Source: an uncultured Sutterella sp.
Lineage (GTDB): Bacteria; Pseudomonadota; Gammaproteobacteria; Burkholderiales; Burkholderiaceae_F
DNA length: 64,000 bases
Direction: 5' to 3'
Assembly (NCBI GenBank): GCA_900542805.1
Contig: UQOW01000009.1
Location: 4,608 to 68,607, forward strand
The notes under the pieces were generated by a model. That model ran no database searches. It saw only the letters and a list, made by a program, of their open reading frames with translations, and had not been told where the DNA came from. The translations under genes and the position numbers were made by a program. Of the stretch, positions 1-10,570 are shown piece by piece; within the stretch, counting starts at the first letter, position 1, and every line of letters starts with the position of its first letter.

Positions 1-40
1 CAACGACCTGCATTTGCTCGAACAACGTATAAAGAGCTAA
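1..40 (+). CDS. dnaA: DnaA replication initiator, C-terminal end only
   Basis: The window opens inside a reading frame whose last residues are NDLHLLEQRIKS, followed by a TAA stop at 38-40. This resembles the C-terminus of betaproteobacterial DnaA, and dnaN and gyrB follow in the usual dnaA-dnaN-gyrB order. Only 12 codons are visible, so the call rests mostly on gene order. DnaA binds TTATNCACA boxes and opens the origin. Confidence 0.8.
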   Translation, partial: NDLHLLEQRIKS

Positions 41-262
41 GTCGACGTTTTTTCCTTCGGAACAGCCAGTTGGCTCGTTTTCCCGATGCCTTCAATGACC
101 GAAAAAACGCCGGCGCAGACGTCTTATTTCGCGGTTTCCCGTTGTAAAATGACGGATAGTATTTCCGTTGCATACAACAAACCGTGCAACCGGGAAAAGA
201 TACCGTTCAAACGCAGACAAAGTCGGTGCTCTACATGGTCGGCTGTTAACTGGAGACTTTCT
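41..262. other. dnaA-dnaN intergenic region
   Basis: This 222-base gap between the dnaA stop and the dnaN start has no convincing gene. A reading frame running into dnaN from 86 exists, but its extra N-terminus has no resemblance to beta clamps. I found no TTATNCACA DnaA box here, so the origin is probably not in this gap. It likely holds the dnaN promoter and leader. Confidence 0.5.
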
Positions 263-1372
263 ATGCAATTTATTGAGTGCGGGCGAGAGGCACTTCTCAA
301 ACCGTTATCTACCGTCGGGGGAATTATCGAGGGTCGCCAGACACTTCCGATTTTGAGTAACATTTTGATTGAGAAGGACGGTCAGGAGCTGATTTTTACG
401 ACAACGGATTTGGATATCCAGATTAAGACTTACGCTTCCCTCGGTGTCGGTCCTGATCAGTTAAAGGCCACGATTCCGTCAGCAAAATTCATTTCCATTC
501 TCAATGCATTACCGAAATCGGACAAGAATTTATCCGTAGAAACGGAAGGAAAGAAAGTTATTCTTCTGGCCGATACAAGTCGCTTTACCTTAGCTCAACT
601 TAATGCCGACGAATATCCGTCGTTACCGGCCATTACCGAAGGACGCAAGTTTTCGCTTCCGGCCTCGGCCATTAAGTACCTATTACAGATGGTTCACTTT
701 GCCATGGCTCAACAAGACATCCGCTATTACCTAAACGGACTGTTGCTTGTTGTGGAAAAAGACAAAGTTCGCACGGTTGCAACGGATGGACACCGCTTGG
801 CATGCTGTGATGCCAATTGCGAAATCAGCATCGACGAACCCTTCAATGCTATTTTGCCGCGCAAAGCTGTTTTGCAATTGATGAAGCTACTGCCTGAAAC
901 CGATGAACCCGTGAATGTGGAAATCGGTAAAGACCAGGCATGCTTTACATTCGGTGATGTCGAATTCCTTGCGAAGTTAATCGACGGAAAATTCCCCGAT
1001 TACACTCGTGTCATTCCGACCAATAACGACAAAATGTTCTTAGTGAACCGAGAAAAACTCATCGGTGCGTTGCGCCGTGCCGCCATTCTGACCAATGAAA
1101 AATTCAAGGGGCTGCGCTGGCTTGTCACGCAAGGGCATCTCCAAATTCAGAGTATCAACTCGGATATGGAAGAAGCCGTTGAAAACATCGATATTGATTA
1201 CACGGGCGAAGATCTTGACCTAGGGTTTAACGTGACCTATCTACTCGATGTTCTTTGCAATCTGAGAAACTCCGACGTTCGGTTCTCGTTCTCGACCTCG
1301 CAGGCCGCCACGCTCCTGACAATGCCTGAGAGCGAACAGTTCCGCTACGTTCTGATGCCGATGCGTATCTAG
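263..1372 (+). CDS. dnaN: DNA polymerase III beta sliding clamp
   Basis: Encodes the ring-shaped processivity clamp that tethers DNA polymerase III to DNA and binds many repair and replication partners. The 369-residue product has the normal family length, begins MQFIECGREALLKPLS and ends YVLMPMRI, the classic clamp C-terminus. Three clamp subdomains of roughly 120 residues each are expected across the protein. The start at 263 is preferred over an upstream in-frame ATG at 86 because it matches the family N-terminus and follows a TGGAGA ribosome-binding site at 251-256. It lies between dnaA and gyrB, the standard replication cluster. Confidence 0.97.
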   Translation: MQFIECGREALLKPLSTVGGIIEGRQTLPILSNILIEKDGQELIFTTTDLDIQIKTYASLGVGPDQLKATIPSAKFISILNALPKSDKNLSVETEGKKVILLADTSRFTLAQLNADEYPSLPAITEGRKFSLPASAIKYLLQMVHFAMAQQDIRYYLNGLLLVVEKDKVRTVATDGHRLACCDANCEISIDEPFNAILPRKAVLQLMKLLPETDEPVNVEIGKDQACFTFGDVEFLAKLIDGKFPDYTRVIPTNNDKMFLVNREKLIGALRRAAILTNEKFKGLRWLVTQGHLQIQSINSDMEEAVENIDIDYTGEDLDLGFNVTYLLDVLCNLRNSDVRFSFSTSQAATLLTMPESEQFRYVLMPMRI

Positions 1373-1402
1373 TGCGTCTCCGGAGTTTTTTAACTTCTTT
1401 AA

Positions 1403-1436
1403 GCGCCAACGAAAACAGTCTCGTCTTCGTTGGCGT
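1403..1436 (+). terminator. Hairpin downstream of dnaN
   Basis: CGCCAACGAA (1404-1413) pairs perfectly with TTCGTTGGCG (1426-1435) around a 12-base loop, 30 bases after the dnaN stop. The following bases are not a strong T-run, so this may be a weak terminator, an attenuator before gyrB or an mRNA processing or stability element. Confidence 0.45.
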
Positions 1437-1473
1437 TGAAATCCTATATAGTTTGAACTTTTTGATTTCTTAG

Positions 1474-4038
<2,565 letters not shown>

Positions 4039-4049
4039 AGGAAAAGACT

Positions 4050-4997
4050 ATGCCGACGAACAATGAACAGTTGGTTGTCGCCGTTTCTTCTCGCGCATTG
4101 TTCGATTTGGAAATGGAGCACCGACTGTTTGAAGAAGCCGGCATCGAGGCATATCGGAAGTACCAGACCGAGCATAAGGACGATCCGTTAAAGCCCGGAG
4201 TGGCTTATCCCTTTGTACGGCGCTTATTGATGCTCAATAAGATTTACGGCCCTGAGTCTTTTAAAGTCATTGTCATCAGTCGTAATTCTCCGGAAACAGG
4301 GCAGCGGTTCTTTTCTTCGTGCCGGTACTACAACCTGCCGATTAAAGCCGGTGCCTTTACATCCGGGCAATCAACATTTCCGTATCTATCTGCTTACGGA
4401 GCGTCCCTATTTTTAAGCGCCAATAAAGAAAACGTCATTCGCGCCATTCATCAGGGGCAACCAGCCGGTCTTGTTCTTCCGACTGACCTCTCGCAGCAGG
4501 AAGCCGACAGCGAAAACGAACTGAGAATTGCTTTTGATTTTGACGGCGTAATCGTCGATGACGAATCGGAGAAAACCTATAAAAAGGAAGGGCTAGCCGG
4601 CTTTGAACGCTTTGAGCAACGTCTTAAAACAACACCGCATTCTCCAGGGCCTCTGCATCAACTCTTTAAGAAGTTAGCGCGCTTTCAAGAACTCGATGAA
4701 AAACTCGGACAAGGAAACCCTTACTACAAGCCCAATATTCGTGTAGCCATCGTCACAGCACGCGGTGCTCCGAGCGAACAACGTCTGATTACGACACTTC
4801 GCTCGTTCGGGATGCGTGCGGCAGAGCTCTTTCTACTCGACGGCATGTCCAAAGCCGGTGTCTTAGAAGCCTTTCGTCCGCACATCTTTTTTGACGATCA
4901 AATTAGGCACTTAGAGGGAACTAAACAGATTGTCCCGAGCGTTTTAATTCCGTTCGGAGTACGTAACGGACAGGACACTCTTGTTGTTAATAAATAG
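4050..4997 (+). CDS. Cytosolic 5'-nucleotidase family protein (PF06189)
   Basis: The 315-residue protein matches the bacterial 5'-nucleotidase family resembling eukaryotic cN-I. Recognisable stretches include LVVAVSSRALFDLE at the N-terminus, VISRNSPETGQRFF, LFLSANKENV, the HAD-like AFDFDGVIVDDESEKTYK, VAIVTARGAPSEQR and IFFDDQIRHLE. The DFDGV and DDQ motifs fit a HAD-fold phosphatase that uses aspartate and magnesium, expected to release phosphate from nucleoside monophosphates. The start follows an AAAGGAAAAG ribosome-binding site 12 bases after gyrB, suggesting a shared transcript. The substrate cannot be read from sequence. Confidence 0.85.
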   Translation: MPTNNEQLVVAVSSRALFDLEMEHRLFEEAGIEAYRKYQTEHKDDPLKPGVAYPFVRRLLMLNKIYGPESFKVIVISRNSPETGQRFFSSCRYYNLPIKAGAFTSGQSTFPYLSAYGASLFLSANKENVIRAIHQGQPAGLVLPTDLSQQEADSENELRIAFDFDGVIVDDESEKTYKKEGLAGFERFEQRLKTTPHSPGPLHQLFKKLARFQELDEKLGQGNPYYKPNIRVAIVTARGAPSEQRLITTLRSFGMRAAELFLLDGMSKAGVLEAFRPHIFFDDQIRHLEGTKQIVPSVLIPFGVRNGQDTLVVNK

Positions 4998-5042
4998 GTT
5001 TTGAAAAAAAAAGACAGTAATAACAACAAAGACTGTAAAAGC

Positions 5043-5229
5043 TGTGGAAAACCACAGAAAAGCGTGAGATTTCATAAAATTAGGCACTGAACAACTTTTT
5101 GGATAACGTTTGAAAACCTTGTGAAGTCAATCGAAATACATGTGAAAGGAAGTCTATAAGTTCGATCAGATCGTTAAGAGCTGTGAATAAGACCGAGATT
5201 TTCACAACAAATTCACAAAGTTATTCCCA
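5043..5229. other. Cluster of DnaA-box-like sites in an AT-rich gap (candidate oriC)
   Basis: In the 248-base AT-rich gap between the 5'-nucleotidase and the BON lipoprotein genes I see several matches to the DnaA box TTWTNCACA. Two are exact: TGTGGAAAA at 5043-5051 (complement TTTTCCACA) and TGTGAATAA at 5182-5190 (complement TTATTCACA). Three have one mismatch: TTTGGATAA at 5098-5106, ATTTTCACA at 5198-5206 and TTATTCCCA at 5221-5229. An A-rich stretch lies at 5003-5040, and two GATC sites at 5164-5172. The gap is 4 kb from dnaA. It may be the origin, or a DnaA-controlled promoter. Confidence 0.45.
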
Positions 5230-5245
5230 TTACGAGGGACTTGAT

Positions 5246-5908
5246 ATGAAAAAAACAATTTGCTTCGTTGCTCTGGCTTGTGCTGTTGCCGGAACTGTTT
5301 TAAGCGGGTGTACGGCTGTTGCCATCGGCGGAGCCACCTATGCGACAACGACGGCTGTTGGTACGATTATCGATCGCAGAACTACCGGTACAGTGGTTGA
5401 CGATAAATTGCTGGAAAAGAAAATTTCTTTTGAAATCAACCAGAAGCTCGGTAAAGAGACCGATAGCCATATCACCGTAACGTGCTACAACCGTCGCGTG
5501 CTTCTAACCGGTGAGGTTTCCAGTCAGCAGGCCAAAACGACCGTATCGAAATTAGCCGCCGAGAGCACCGGAGTTCGTGAAGTCATCAATGAGTTGTGTG
5601 TTCGGGAAAATGCTGGTCTTTTCGAACGGATGGGAGACTCGACAATTGCCACAAAAGTTCGCACGCGCATCGTTGCAAACCAACAAGTGGAACTTAATCA
5701 GATGAAAATTGCCGTCGACCGCGGCATTGTTTACATCATCGGTATTCTCACAGCACAGGAAAATAAGATCGCTTGCGAAATTGCCGCCTCGACATCCGGT
5801 GTTGTTCGTGTGGTCTCTTGCGCTGAAATCGTAACGCCTGAGCAGGTTCAGGAACAGATGCGCCAACTCCAGAGTAACCAAAACACGCCTTCCGAGGTTG
5901 CGCAATAA
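5246..5908 (+). CDS. BON-domain outer-membrane lipoprotein, DolP/YraP-like
   Basis: A 220-residue lipoprotein with a type II signal peptide and the lipobox LSGC, so Cys22 would be lipidated after cleavage. Two BON domains follow: about residues 60-125 (KISFEINQKLGKE, VTCYNRRVLLTGEV) and 135-205 (IATKVRTRIVANQQ, VYIIGILTAQENK). This is the architecture of DolP (YraP), an outer-membrane lipoprotein that supports envelope integrity at division sites in E. coli. The start at 5246 is chosen over 5183 because the signal peptide begins there and GAGGGA lies at 5234-5239. In many betaproteobacteria this gene sits near diaA/yraN; here it stands alone. The role is inferred from the family. Confidence 0.85.
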   Translation: MKKTICFVALACAVAGTVLSGCTAVAIGGATYATTTAVGTIIDRRTTGTVVDDKLLEKKISFEINQKLGKETDSHITVTCYNRRVLLTGEVSSQQAKTTVSKLAAESTGVREVINELCVRENAGLFERMGDSTIATKVRTRIVANQQVELNQMKIAVDRGIVYIIGILTAQENKIACEIAASTSGVVRVVSCAEIVTPEQVQEQMRQLQSNQNTPSEVAQ

Positions 5909-5914
5909 GCCGGA

Positions 5915-5945
5915 ACAGGAAACTATTGAAAAACGGGTTCCCTGT
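5915..5945. terminator. Possible shared hairpin between convergent dolP-like gene and menA
   Basis: ACAGGAAAC (5915-5923) can pair with GTTCCCTGT (5937-5945) with one mismatch, in the 40-base gap between two convergent genes. No clear T-run follows on either strand, so the terminator role is tentative. Confidence 0.35.
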
Positions 5946-5948
5946 GAC

Positions 5949-6857
5949 TTAAGAATTAAGAAGCGCTGCCGTTACGATAGAAAGAGCGAGTAGCACGGAG
6001 AAAAAGAGTTCCAACTTGACCGTTGAAAATAAAACGGCATTTAGGGCTTCACCTTGCGTCTTCGGGAGCGTTTTCATCAGATGTAGGCATGCCGGAAGCG
6101 GCAAAAGGACAATGGCGACTGTCAGAAGACGATAGTCCGAAAGAATCATTCCGAAGCACGATGCAAACGGAAATAGCACCAGGCACGTATAGAGTAGACG
6201 GGTTTTTTCAGGTCCTAAGAGAACCGCTAAAGTCCTACGGTTCACGGAGGCATCGTGCGCGATATCGCGGTAGTTATTGATTACCAAGACGGCCGTTGCA
6301 AAAGATCCGACGGCGCATGAGGCTAAAAAGCATGAAACGGAAAGACTGTGTGTCTGCAAGTAATATGTTCCGCAGACGGCTGTAATCCCGAAAAAGATAA
6401 AACACACAAGCTCGCTCAACGGAGTATAGGCCAGAGGTTTCGGTCCCCCCATATATAGGTACGCCGCCACAATCGAAGCGATACTAATCAGAACAATCAC
6501 CCATCCGCCCGAAATCATCAGAAAGATTGTATCGACTGCAACAAACACACCGAGTAAACAAATAGCTTTTTCCACACGAGCAACGGAAAGAAGCCCTAAG
6601 GACGTGGCTCTCGGAAGGCCTTTTCGATTCGATCGTTCGGCATTTCTGCGTGTGTAGGCCGCATCGTTTTCCATATTGGAAATCGCTTGCATGAGAACCG
6701 ATAAAAGAAGCGTTGCCAGAGCAACGGACCAATCAATCGTGTGTGTGTCAAAAAAAGCAACGGCCAAACCGACAAAGACAGGAGATAAAGCAATCGCCCA
6801 CGTTTTTGGACGAGAGCACATGATCCAGGCTGCAAGTGAACTTTTTTCGATTGTCAT
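5949..6857 (-). CDS. menA: 1,4-dihydroxy-2-naphthoate polyprenyltransferase
   Basis: Membrane prenyltransferase of the UbiA superfamily that attaches the isoprenoid tail to 1,4-dihydroxy-2-naphthoate in menaquinone synthesis. The 302-residue protein is mostly hydrophobic, with about eight or nine membrane segments. It starts with the family motif RPKTWAIALSPVFVG, has a Asn/Asp-rich first motif (ISNMENDAAY, near residues 59-68) and a second MenA-type motif VINNYRDIAHDASVNRRTLA. The NNxRD...R(K)TLA motif separates MenA from UbiA. Its ATG overlaps the stop of the DUF493 gene by 4 bases (ATGA), so translation is probably coupled. Menaquinone implies anaerobic or low-oxygen respiration. Confidence 0.9.
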   Translation of the reverse strand: MTIEKSSLAAWIMCSRPKTWAIALSPVFVGLAVAFFDTHTIDWSVALATLLLSVLMQAISNMENDAAYTRRNAERSNRKGLPRATSLGLLSVARVEKAICLLGVFVAVDTIFLMISGGWVIVLISIASIVAAYLYMGGPKPLAYTPLSELVCFIFFGITAVCGTYYLQTHSLSVSCFLASCAVGSFATAVLVINNYRDIAHDASVNRRTLAVLLGPEKTRLLYTCLVLFPFASCFGMILSDYRLLTVAIVLLPLPACLHLMKTLPKTQGEALNAVLFSTVKLELFFSVLLALSIVTAALLNS

Positions 6858-7126
6858 AATACGAACCTTGCATCGGAAAGGGCTGTCAAAGCACGGTAAA
6901 CGGCATCAAGCTGATTCTGGCTGTCGACAAATACATTCGCTGTCAGTGAGATGTAGGACTTATTTTTCGAGTATTCGGACATCAGAGTGGATGGTTCGAA
7001 AAGCGGGACAACCGAACGGATGGCAGCAGCGACGTCGCCGGTGAAACTTTCCGTGTTGTTTCCGATGATTTTGATTGGAAACAGTGACGGGAAGACCAAA
7101 AGGGGTTTATTTGCTTCTTGTTTCAT
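6854..7126 (-). CDS. DUF493 (YbeD-like) family protein
   Basis: A 90-residue protein of the YbeD/DUF493 family, recognised by LLVFPSLFPIKIIGNN at the N-terminus and SKNKSYISLTANVFVDSQ and QLDAVYRALTAL towards the end. Members adopt an ACT-like fold and are thought to be small regulators; no reaction is assigned. In many Proteobacteria ybeD lies between dacA and lipB-lipA. Here it sits between a dacA-like gene, which it overlaps by 20 bases, and menA, which it overlaps by 4, with no lip genes. The order dacA-like, DUF493 is therefore kept while the downstream partner differs. Confidence 0.85.
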   Translation of the reverse strand: MKQEANKPLLVFPSLFPIKIIGNNTESFTGDVAAAIRSVVPLFEPSTLMSEYSKNKSYISLTANVFVDSQNQLDAVYRALTALSDARFVL

Positions 7127-8294
7127 GGCCGGAAGAATAGTTTTCTGTTGTTTTCAGTCGAACCGCATCAATCAAGCGACTGATAAAACCACCTTGCCCG
7201 ATGTCGTGCCGCGCATAAAGCGGAAAGGACGCAATGGGTTTTTGTTCAAAGGCTACTTGCAGTGTTCCGATTTTTTCGCCTTTTTTTATCGGAGCGACTA
7301 GCGGATGCATGTAAACGACACGCGTGGAAAAGCCACCCGTGCCTCGAGCAATCAAGAGCTTATGCGGAACGGTAACCCAGACGGCACGAGAAAAACCAAC
7401 TTCGAGTTTATCGCGGTTTCCTTTTAAAACATCAAGCCTGGCAATTGTCGTATTGTCGTCGAAAAGCTTAATAGTTTCGTAATTAAGCCATCCCTGGCGC
7501 AGAAGGTTAAACGATTCATCGATGGTTTTTTCACGGTTCTTGCCTTTAAGAACGACACTGATTAAGGAGCGGGGAATCGTTTTTTCATTTTCTTGACGTA
7601 GCCACGAGGAAATTACGTTTAAATTAGACGTACTGGCCATAACACCGTTAATGCTCGGACTTTTCCAAAGCGATAGATTGCAGTTTTTCTGTGTGTGTCC
7701 GGAAAAAGAAAACTCCGCTTGAGAAAACCACGCGAAAGCTTCGGGAAATTCAATACGCATTTGATTGGCAAGGAGTGCCAAATCATAGGCAGACGAGGTT
7801 TGATTTTTGGAATCAATCGGAAACGTAAAAGCCGAATCCGTCATCCCGATATCTCGGGCCAGACGATTCATATCCTGAACAAAGGACTCATAACTTCCGC
7901 TTAAAAAGCGAGCGGCGGCAAGACAGGAATCTTCGGCTCCGACGACCGCAATCGATTGCAGTAGTGTATGGAGCGGAACGTAAGTGCCGGATACTAAGTA
8001 AATACGCCGAGAACTTTGCGAGCGTTGGGTGTCTTCATAATAGACGGGAACAGACGATGAGGCTTCTTTTGCCTTTTCCTCAGAGAGTTTTAATGCCGTG
8101 TAAAGCGTCATCAGGCACGTTAACTCCCCGGGATTGATGCGTTCATGGGCTTTTCGGTCAAATAAGACAGCGCCGCTTTCTGCGTCAATCAAAACACCGA
8201 TCGGGGCGTCAAGCTGCATTGAGGCTGCGCTTACCGTTCCGGTGACGGTCAAGAAAATCAAGCAAGAGAAAAGGGCAAGAAAATTTCGTAACAT
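7107..8294 (-). CDS. PBP5-like D,D-carboxypeptidase homologue lacking all catalytic motifs
   Basis: A 395-residue secreted protein with the full PBP5/DacA layout: signal peptide (residues 1-24, ending VSAA), penicillin-binding domain, C-terminal beta domain (KLEVGFSRAVWVTVPH, PLVAPIKKGEKIGTLQV) and a terminal amphipathic segment (GGFISRLIDAVRL) that would anchor it to the inner membrane. The active-site residues are gone. SxxK is ELTC (57-60), so the nucleophilic serine and the lysine are both lost; SxN aligns with GAE (119-121); KTG aligns with MAS (219-221). Flanking residues still align well with PBP5. There is no frameshift or stop, so I read it as a maintained pseudo-enzyme, perhaps a binding or scaffold protein. 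The start is chosen at the signal peptide; no strong ribosome-binding site is visible. Confidence 0.85.
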   Translation of the reverse strand: MLRNFLALFSCLIFLTVTGTVSAASMQLDAPIGVLIDAESGAVLFDRKAHERINPGELTCLMTLYTALKLSEEKAKEASSSVPVYYEDTQRSQSSRRIYLVSGTYVPLHTLLQSIAVVGAEDSCLAAARFLSGSYESFVQDMNRLARDIGMTDSAFTFPIDSKNQTSSAYDLALLANQMRIEFPEAFAWFSQAEFSFSGHTQKNCNLSLWKSPSINGVMASTSNLNVISSWLRQENEKTIPRSLISVVLKGKNREKTIDESFNLLRQGWLNYETIKLFDDNTTIARLDVLKGNRDKLEVGFSRAVWVTVPHKLLIARGTGGFSTRVVYMHPLVAPIKKGEKIGTLQVAFEQKPIASFPLYARHDIGQGGFISRLIDAVRLKTTENYSSGHETRSK

Positions 8295-8395
8295 GCGTGG
8301 AATTTTACGTTTTTTTGTTACGCTAAAGTCTGTGTCGGAAAGACTTAGTGCCCTTTGTGTCAAAGTTAGAAATGTTTTTAAAGGAAACCGATTCG

Positions 8396-9160
8396 ATGTC
8401 AATGCGCGAAAAGCAGTTATCCGATTTACTCGGACCGACGTTTCGTGTTTCTTGGCTTCGGAAAACCGAAAGCACGAATACGGATATCAAACGGCAACTG
8501 GTAACGGGCGAAGAGTCCGGAACACTCGTGTGCTTGGCCGACCGTCAAACAAAAGGAAAAGGGTCACGCGGACGCGTGTGGGAGAGCGAATCAGAAGCAC
8601 TTCTCGTAAGTATGGGATTTAGCCTGGCAGAGCCGATTCCTGCGTTAATGCCGGTACTCGGTTTGGACGTGATGCAATGTTGCCGTCAAATCGATTCGCG
8701 TGTCCGCGTGAAGTGGCCCAATGACCTTTGGGTTGACAGAAAAAAACTCGGCGGAATTCTCTGCGAAGTCGTGCATCTAAAGAGCGGACAAACGGGACTA
8801 GTCATCGGAATCGGGATTAATTTGAAAGGGACAAACGAGAAGCGTGCGTATCTAGCGTTGAAGCCAGATGAATATTTGATTTTTTTTGCCGATGTGATTA
8901 GAACGGTCGCTCGGTGTGTCAAAACCTTTACACCGGATAAGCTCAAGCAGACTTGCTTGCAATGGAATCGCTTTGATGCACTGTATGGGGCAAAAGTCTT
9001 TGCGCAAATGCCGAACGGTCGGATAATTTCGGGTACGGAACACGGAATCAATGAAAAAGGGGAGTTGATTCTTTCTTGCGGAATGCAACGATTGGCTTTT
9101 TCAGATATAACCCTGCATTTACAAACACGAGACGGCAAGAATGACGGTTTTATTGGTTGA
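8396..9160 (+). CDS. birA: Biotin-[acetyl-CoA carboxylase] ligase
   Basis: Joins biotin to the biotin carboxyl carrier protein through biotinyl-AMP. The 254-residue protein has the catalytic domain with TESTN, the GKGSRGRVWES biotin/AMP loop, VKWPNDLWVDRKKLGGIL and GIGINL, followed by a small C-terminal SH3-like domain. There is no N-terminal winged helix, so it is a monofunctional ligase and not the E. coli type repressor. The start at 8396 is preferred because AAGGA lies at 8381-8385; upstream in-frame ATGs at 8348 and 8372 are less well placed. Its last 20 bases overlap coaX, a common betaproteobacterial pairing. It diverges from the PBP5-like gene, sharing a promoter region of about 100 bases. 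Confidence 0.93.
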   Translation: MSMREKQLSDLLGPTFRVSWLRKTESTNTDIKRQLVTGEESGTLVCLADRQTKGKGSRGRVWESESEALLVSMGFSLAEPIPALMPVLGLDVMQCCRQIDSRVRVKWPNDLWVDRKKLGGILCEVVHLKSGQTGLVIGIGINLKGTNEKRAYLALKPDEYLIFFADVIRTVARCVKTFTPDKLKQTCLQWNRFDALYGAKVFAQMPNGRIISGTEHGINEKGELILSCGMQRLAFSDITLHLQTRDGKNDGFIG

Positions 9161-9899
9161 TTTAGGAAATACGGCGTTAAAGTGGGCAACATCAGATAGG
9201 CCCGGAGATCCGCATACCTATGTGCATGCAGGGTCTTCCGTGATTTCTGAGGATTTGATTCGCACGTGGCTTTCCATACGTCCGAGTCGCGTTTTCGGCT
9301 GCATGGTTTCGAGCGAAGCCTTAGCCTTGTCGCTGACGAACTTTTTTAACAGACAGCACATTCATTGGGAGTGGCTTCAATCGGAAAAGGTTTTTAACGG
9401 TTCCTTCTATTTGAAAAACGGGTACGACAACTACCGACAACTCGGTAGTGATCGCTGGCACGCTGCCATCGGTGCCGTCAGTCTTTTCCCGAATAAAGCA
9501 CTTTTGATTGCTCAAATCGGAACGGCTACAACGGTCGATACCGTTTTGCCCGATCAAGACGGCATGCTTTTTCTCGGCGGTCGTATTTTGGCCGGACCGT
9601 CGCTCATGATTTCTTCGCTTATCGGCGCAACGCAGTGCAAGTACAGTGAACCCGGAAAACAAGAGGCGTTCCCTTTAAATACGATCGATGCCATCAGCAC
9701 GGGGATTATCGAAGCACACTTAGGCCTTTTCGAGCATGCGTATCGCGCTGTTCGAGAAAAGGGCTTTGAGCCTCAGATTGTTTTCGCAGGCGGCGCAGCG
9801 CCCATTCTTGCTCCCTATATCACGCAAGCATTTCCCGATGCCGTTCAAAAACATAATCTGGTATTGCATGGTCTGGCCCTACGAGCCAAACTCGGTTAA
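9141..9899 (+). CDS. coaX: Type III pantothenate kinase
   Basis: Phosphorylates pantothenate, the first step of coenzyme A synthesis, using the ASKHA-fold type III enzyme that resists feedback by CoA. The 252-residue protein begins with the phosphate-binding LLVDLGNTALKW, has GSDRWHAAIGA and LIAQIGTATTVDTV in the middle, GGRILAGPSLM afterwards and a late VFAGGAAP loop. Those are the family's diagnostic motifs. It overlaps birA by 20 bases and is followed after 11 bases by the SPOR-like gene, so the three genes form an operon. Confidence 0.94.
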   Translation: MTVLLVDLGNTALKWATSDRPGDPHTYVHAGSSVISEDLIRTWLSIRPSRVFGCMVSSEALALSLTNFFNRQHIHWEWLQSEKVFNGSFYLKNGYDNYRQLGSDRWHAAIGAVSLFPNKALLIAQIGTATTVDTVLPDQDGMLFLGGRILAGPSLMISSLIGATQCKYSEPGKQEAFPLNTIDAISTGIIEAHLGLFEHAYRAVREKGFEPQIVFAGGAAPILAPYITQAFPDAVQKHNLVLHGLALRAKLG

Positions 9900-9910
9900 A
9901 GAGATGCGGC

Positions 9911-10570
9911 ATGCGGGGGACGGTTGTTTTTTTGTCGATTGTGTTAGCCGGGCTTGTCGGTTACGGGATTTATTGCAACACGCAAGAGCTCCGCGATGTC
10001 GATGTTGTCACGCGGACGGTTCCTTTAAGAGTGACGATTACAACCCTAAAAAAGGAATCCGCAGAAGCAGAAACCGAAGGGCAAGCGCTTGAAATTGAAG
10101 CGCCGCCCAAAAAATGTTTTGTTTTAGGTCCCGTTTCCCAAAGCTTAAGCAAGCGCATTGCCGAGAGCTTACGTCGTAGCGGTCTTGAAAAAGATATGGT
10201 GATTTGCGATCGTTTTTTACCGGAGCGTTTTATCGTCTTTTTAGGACCTCTGGAAAACAAAACGGCACTCCGAGCCTTTGCCAAACAGTTCAAGCAACAG
10301 GGGTATAAAAACGTGCGCCCTATCGAGCGCGGGGCTCTTGCTCCCGGGCTTGAGATTGCCGAGTTTGAGACTGAATACCAGGCCGCAGCGTACATCGAAT
10401 CGGGCAAGGCTCCGGGAATTTCCGGAATTCGTGTCATCAAGCGATTGGGAGAGCCTTCCGGACAAGTGAATGTCGTTTTTCAAGCGCTCGATGAATCCGA
10501 GGCGAAAAGAGTTTTTTCTTTAGCCAGAAGGTTTGCCGGGCTCAAAGTTCAGGAGTGTCAGAAAGACTAG
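9911..10570 (+). CDS. SPOR-like protein with N-terminal membrane anchor
   Basis: A 219-residue protein with a hydrophobic N-terminal segment (VVFLSIVLAGLVGYGIYC) that would act as a signal anchor. A linker follows, and then two alpha/beta repeats resembling SPOR domains: CFVLGPVSQS with SLSKRIAESLRRSGL, then FIVFLGPLENKTALRAFAKQF and GYKNVRPI. SPOR domains bind denuded septal peptidoglycan. A SPOR-type gene after birA-coaX is known in betaproteobacteria, which supports the call, although the domain match is weak by eye. Its stop overlaps the convergent HIT gene by 4 bases. A septal role is inference. Confidence 0.65.
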   Translation: MRGTVVFLSIVLAGLVGYGIYCNTQELRDVDVVTRTVPLRVTITTLKKESAEAETEGQALEIEAPPKKCFVLGPVSQSLSKRIAESLRRSGLEKDMVICDRFLPERFIVFLGPLENKTALRAFAKQFKQQGYKNVRPIERGALAPGLEIAEFETEYQAAAYIESGKAPGISGIRVIKRLGEPSGQVNVVFQALDESEAKRVFSLARRFAGLKVQECQKD

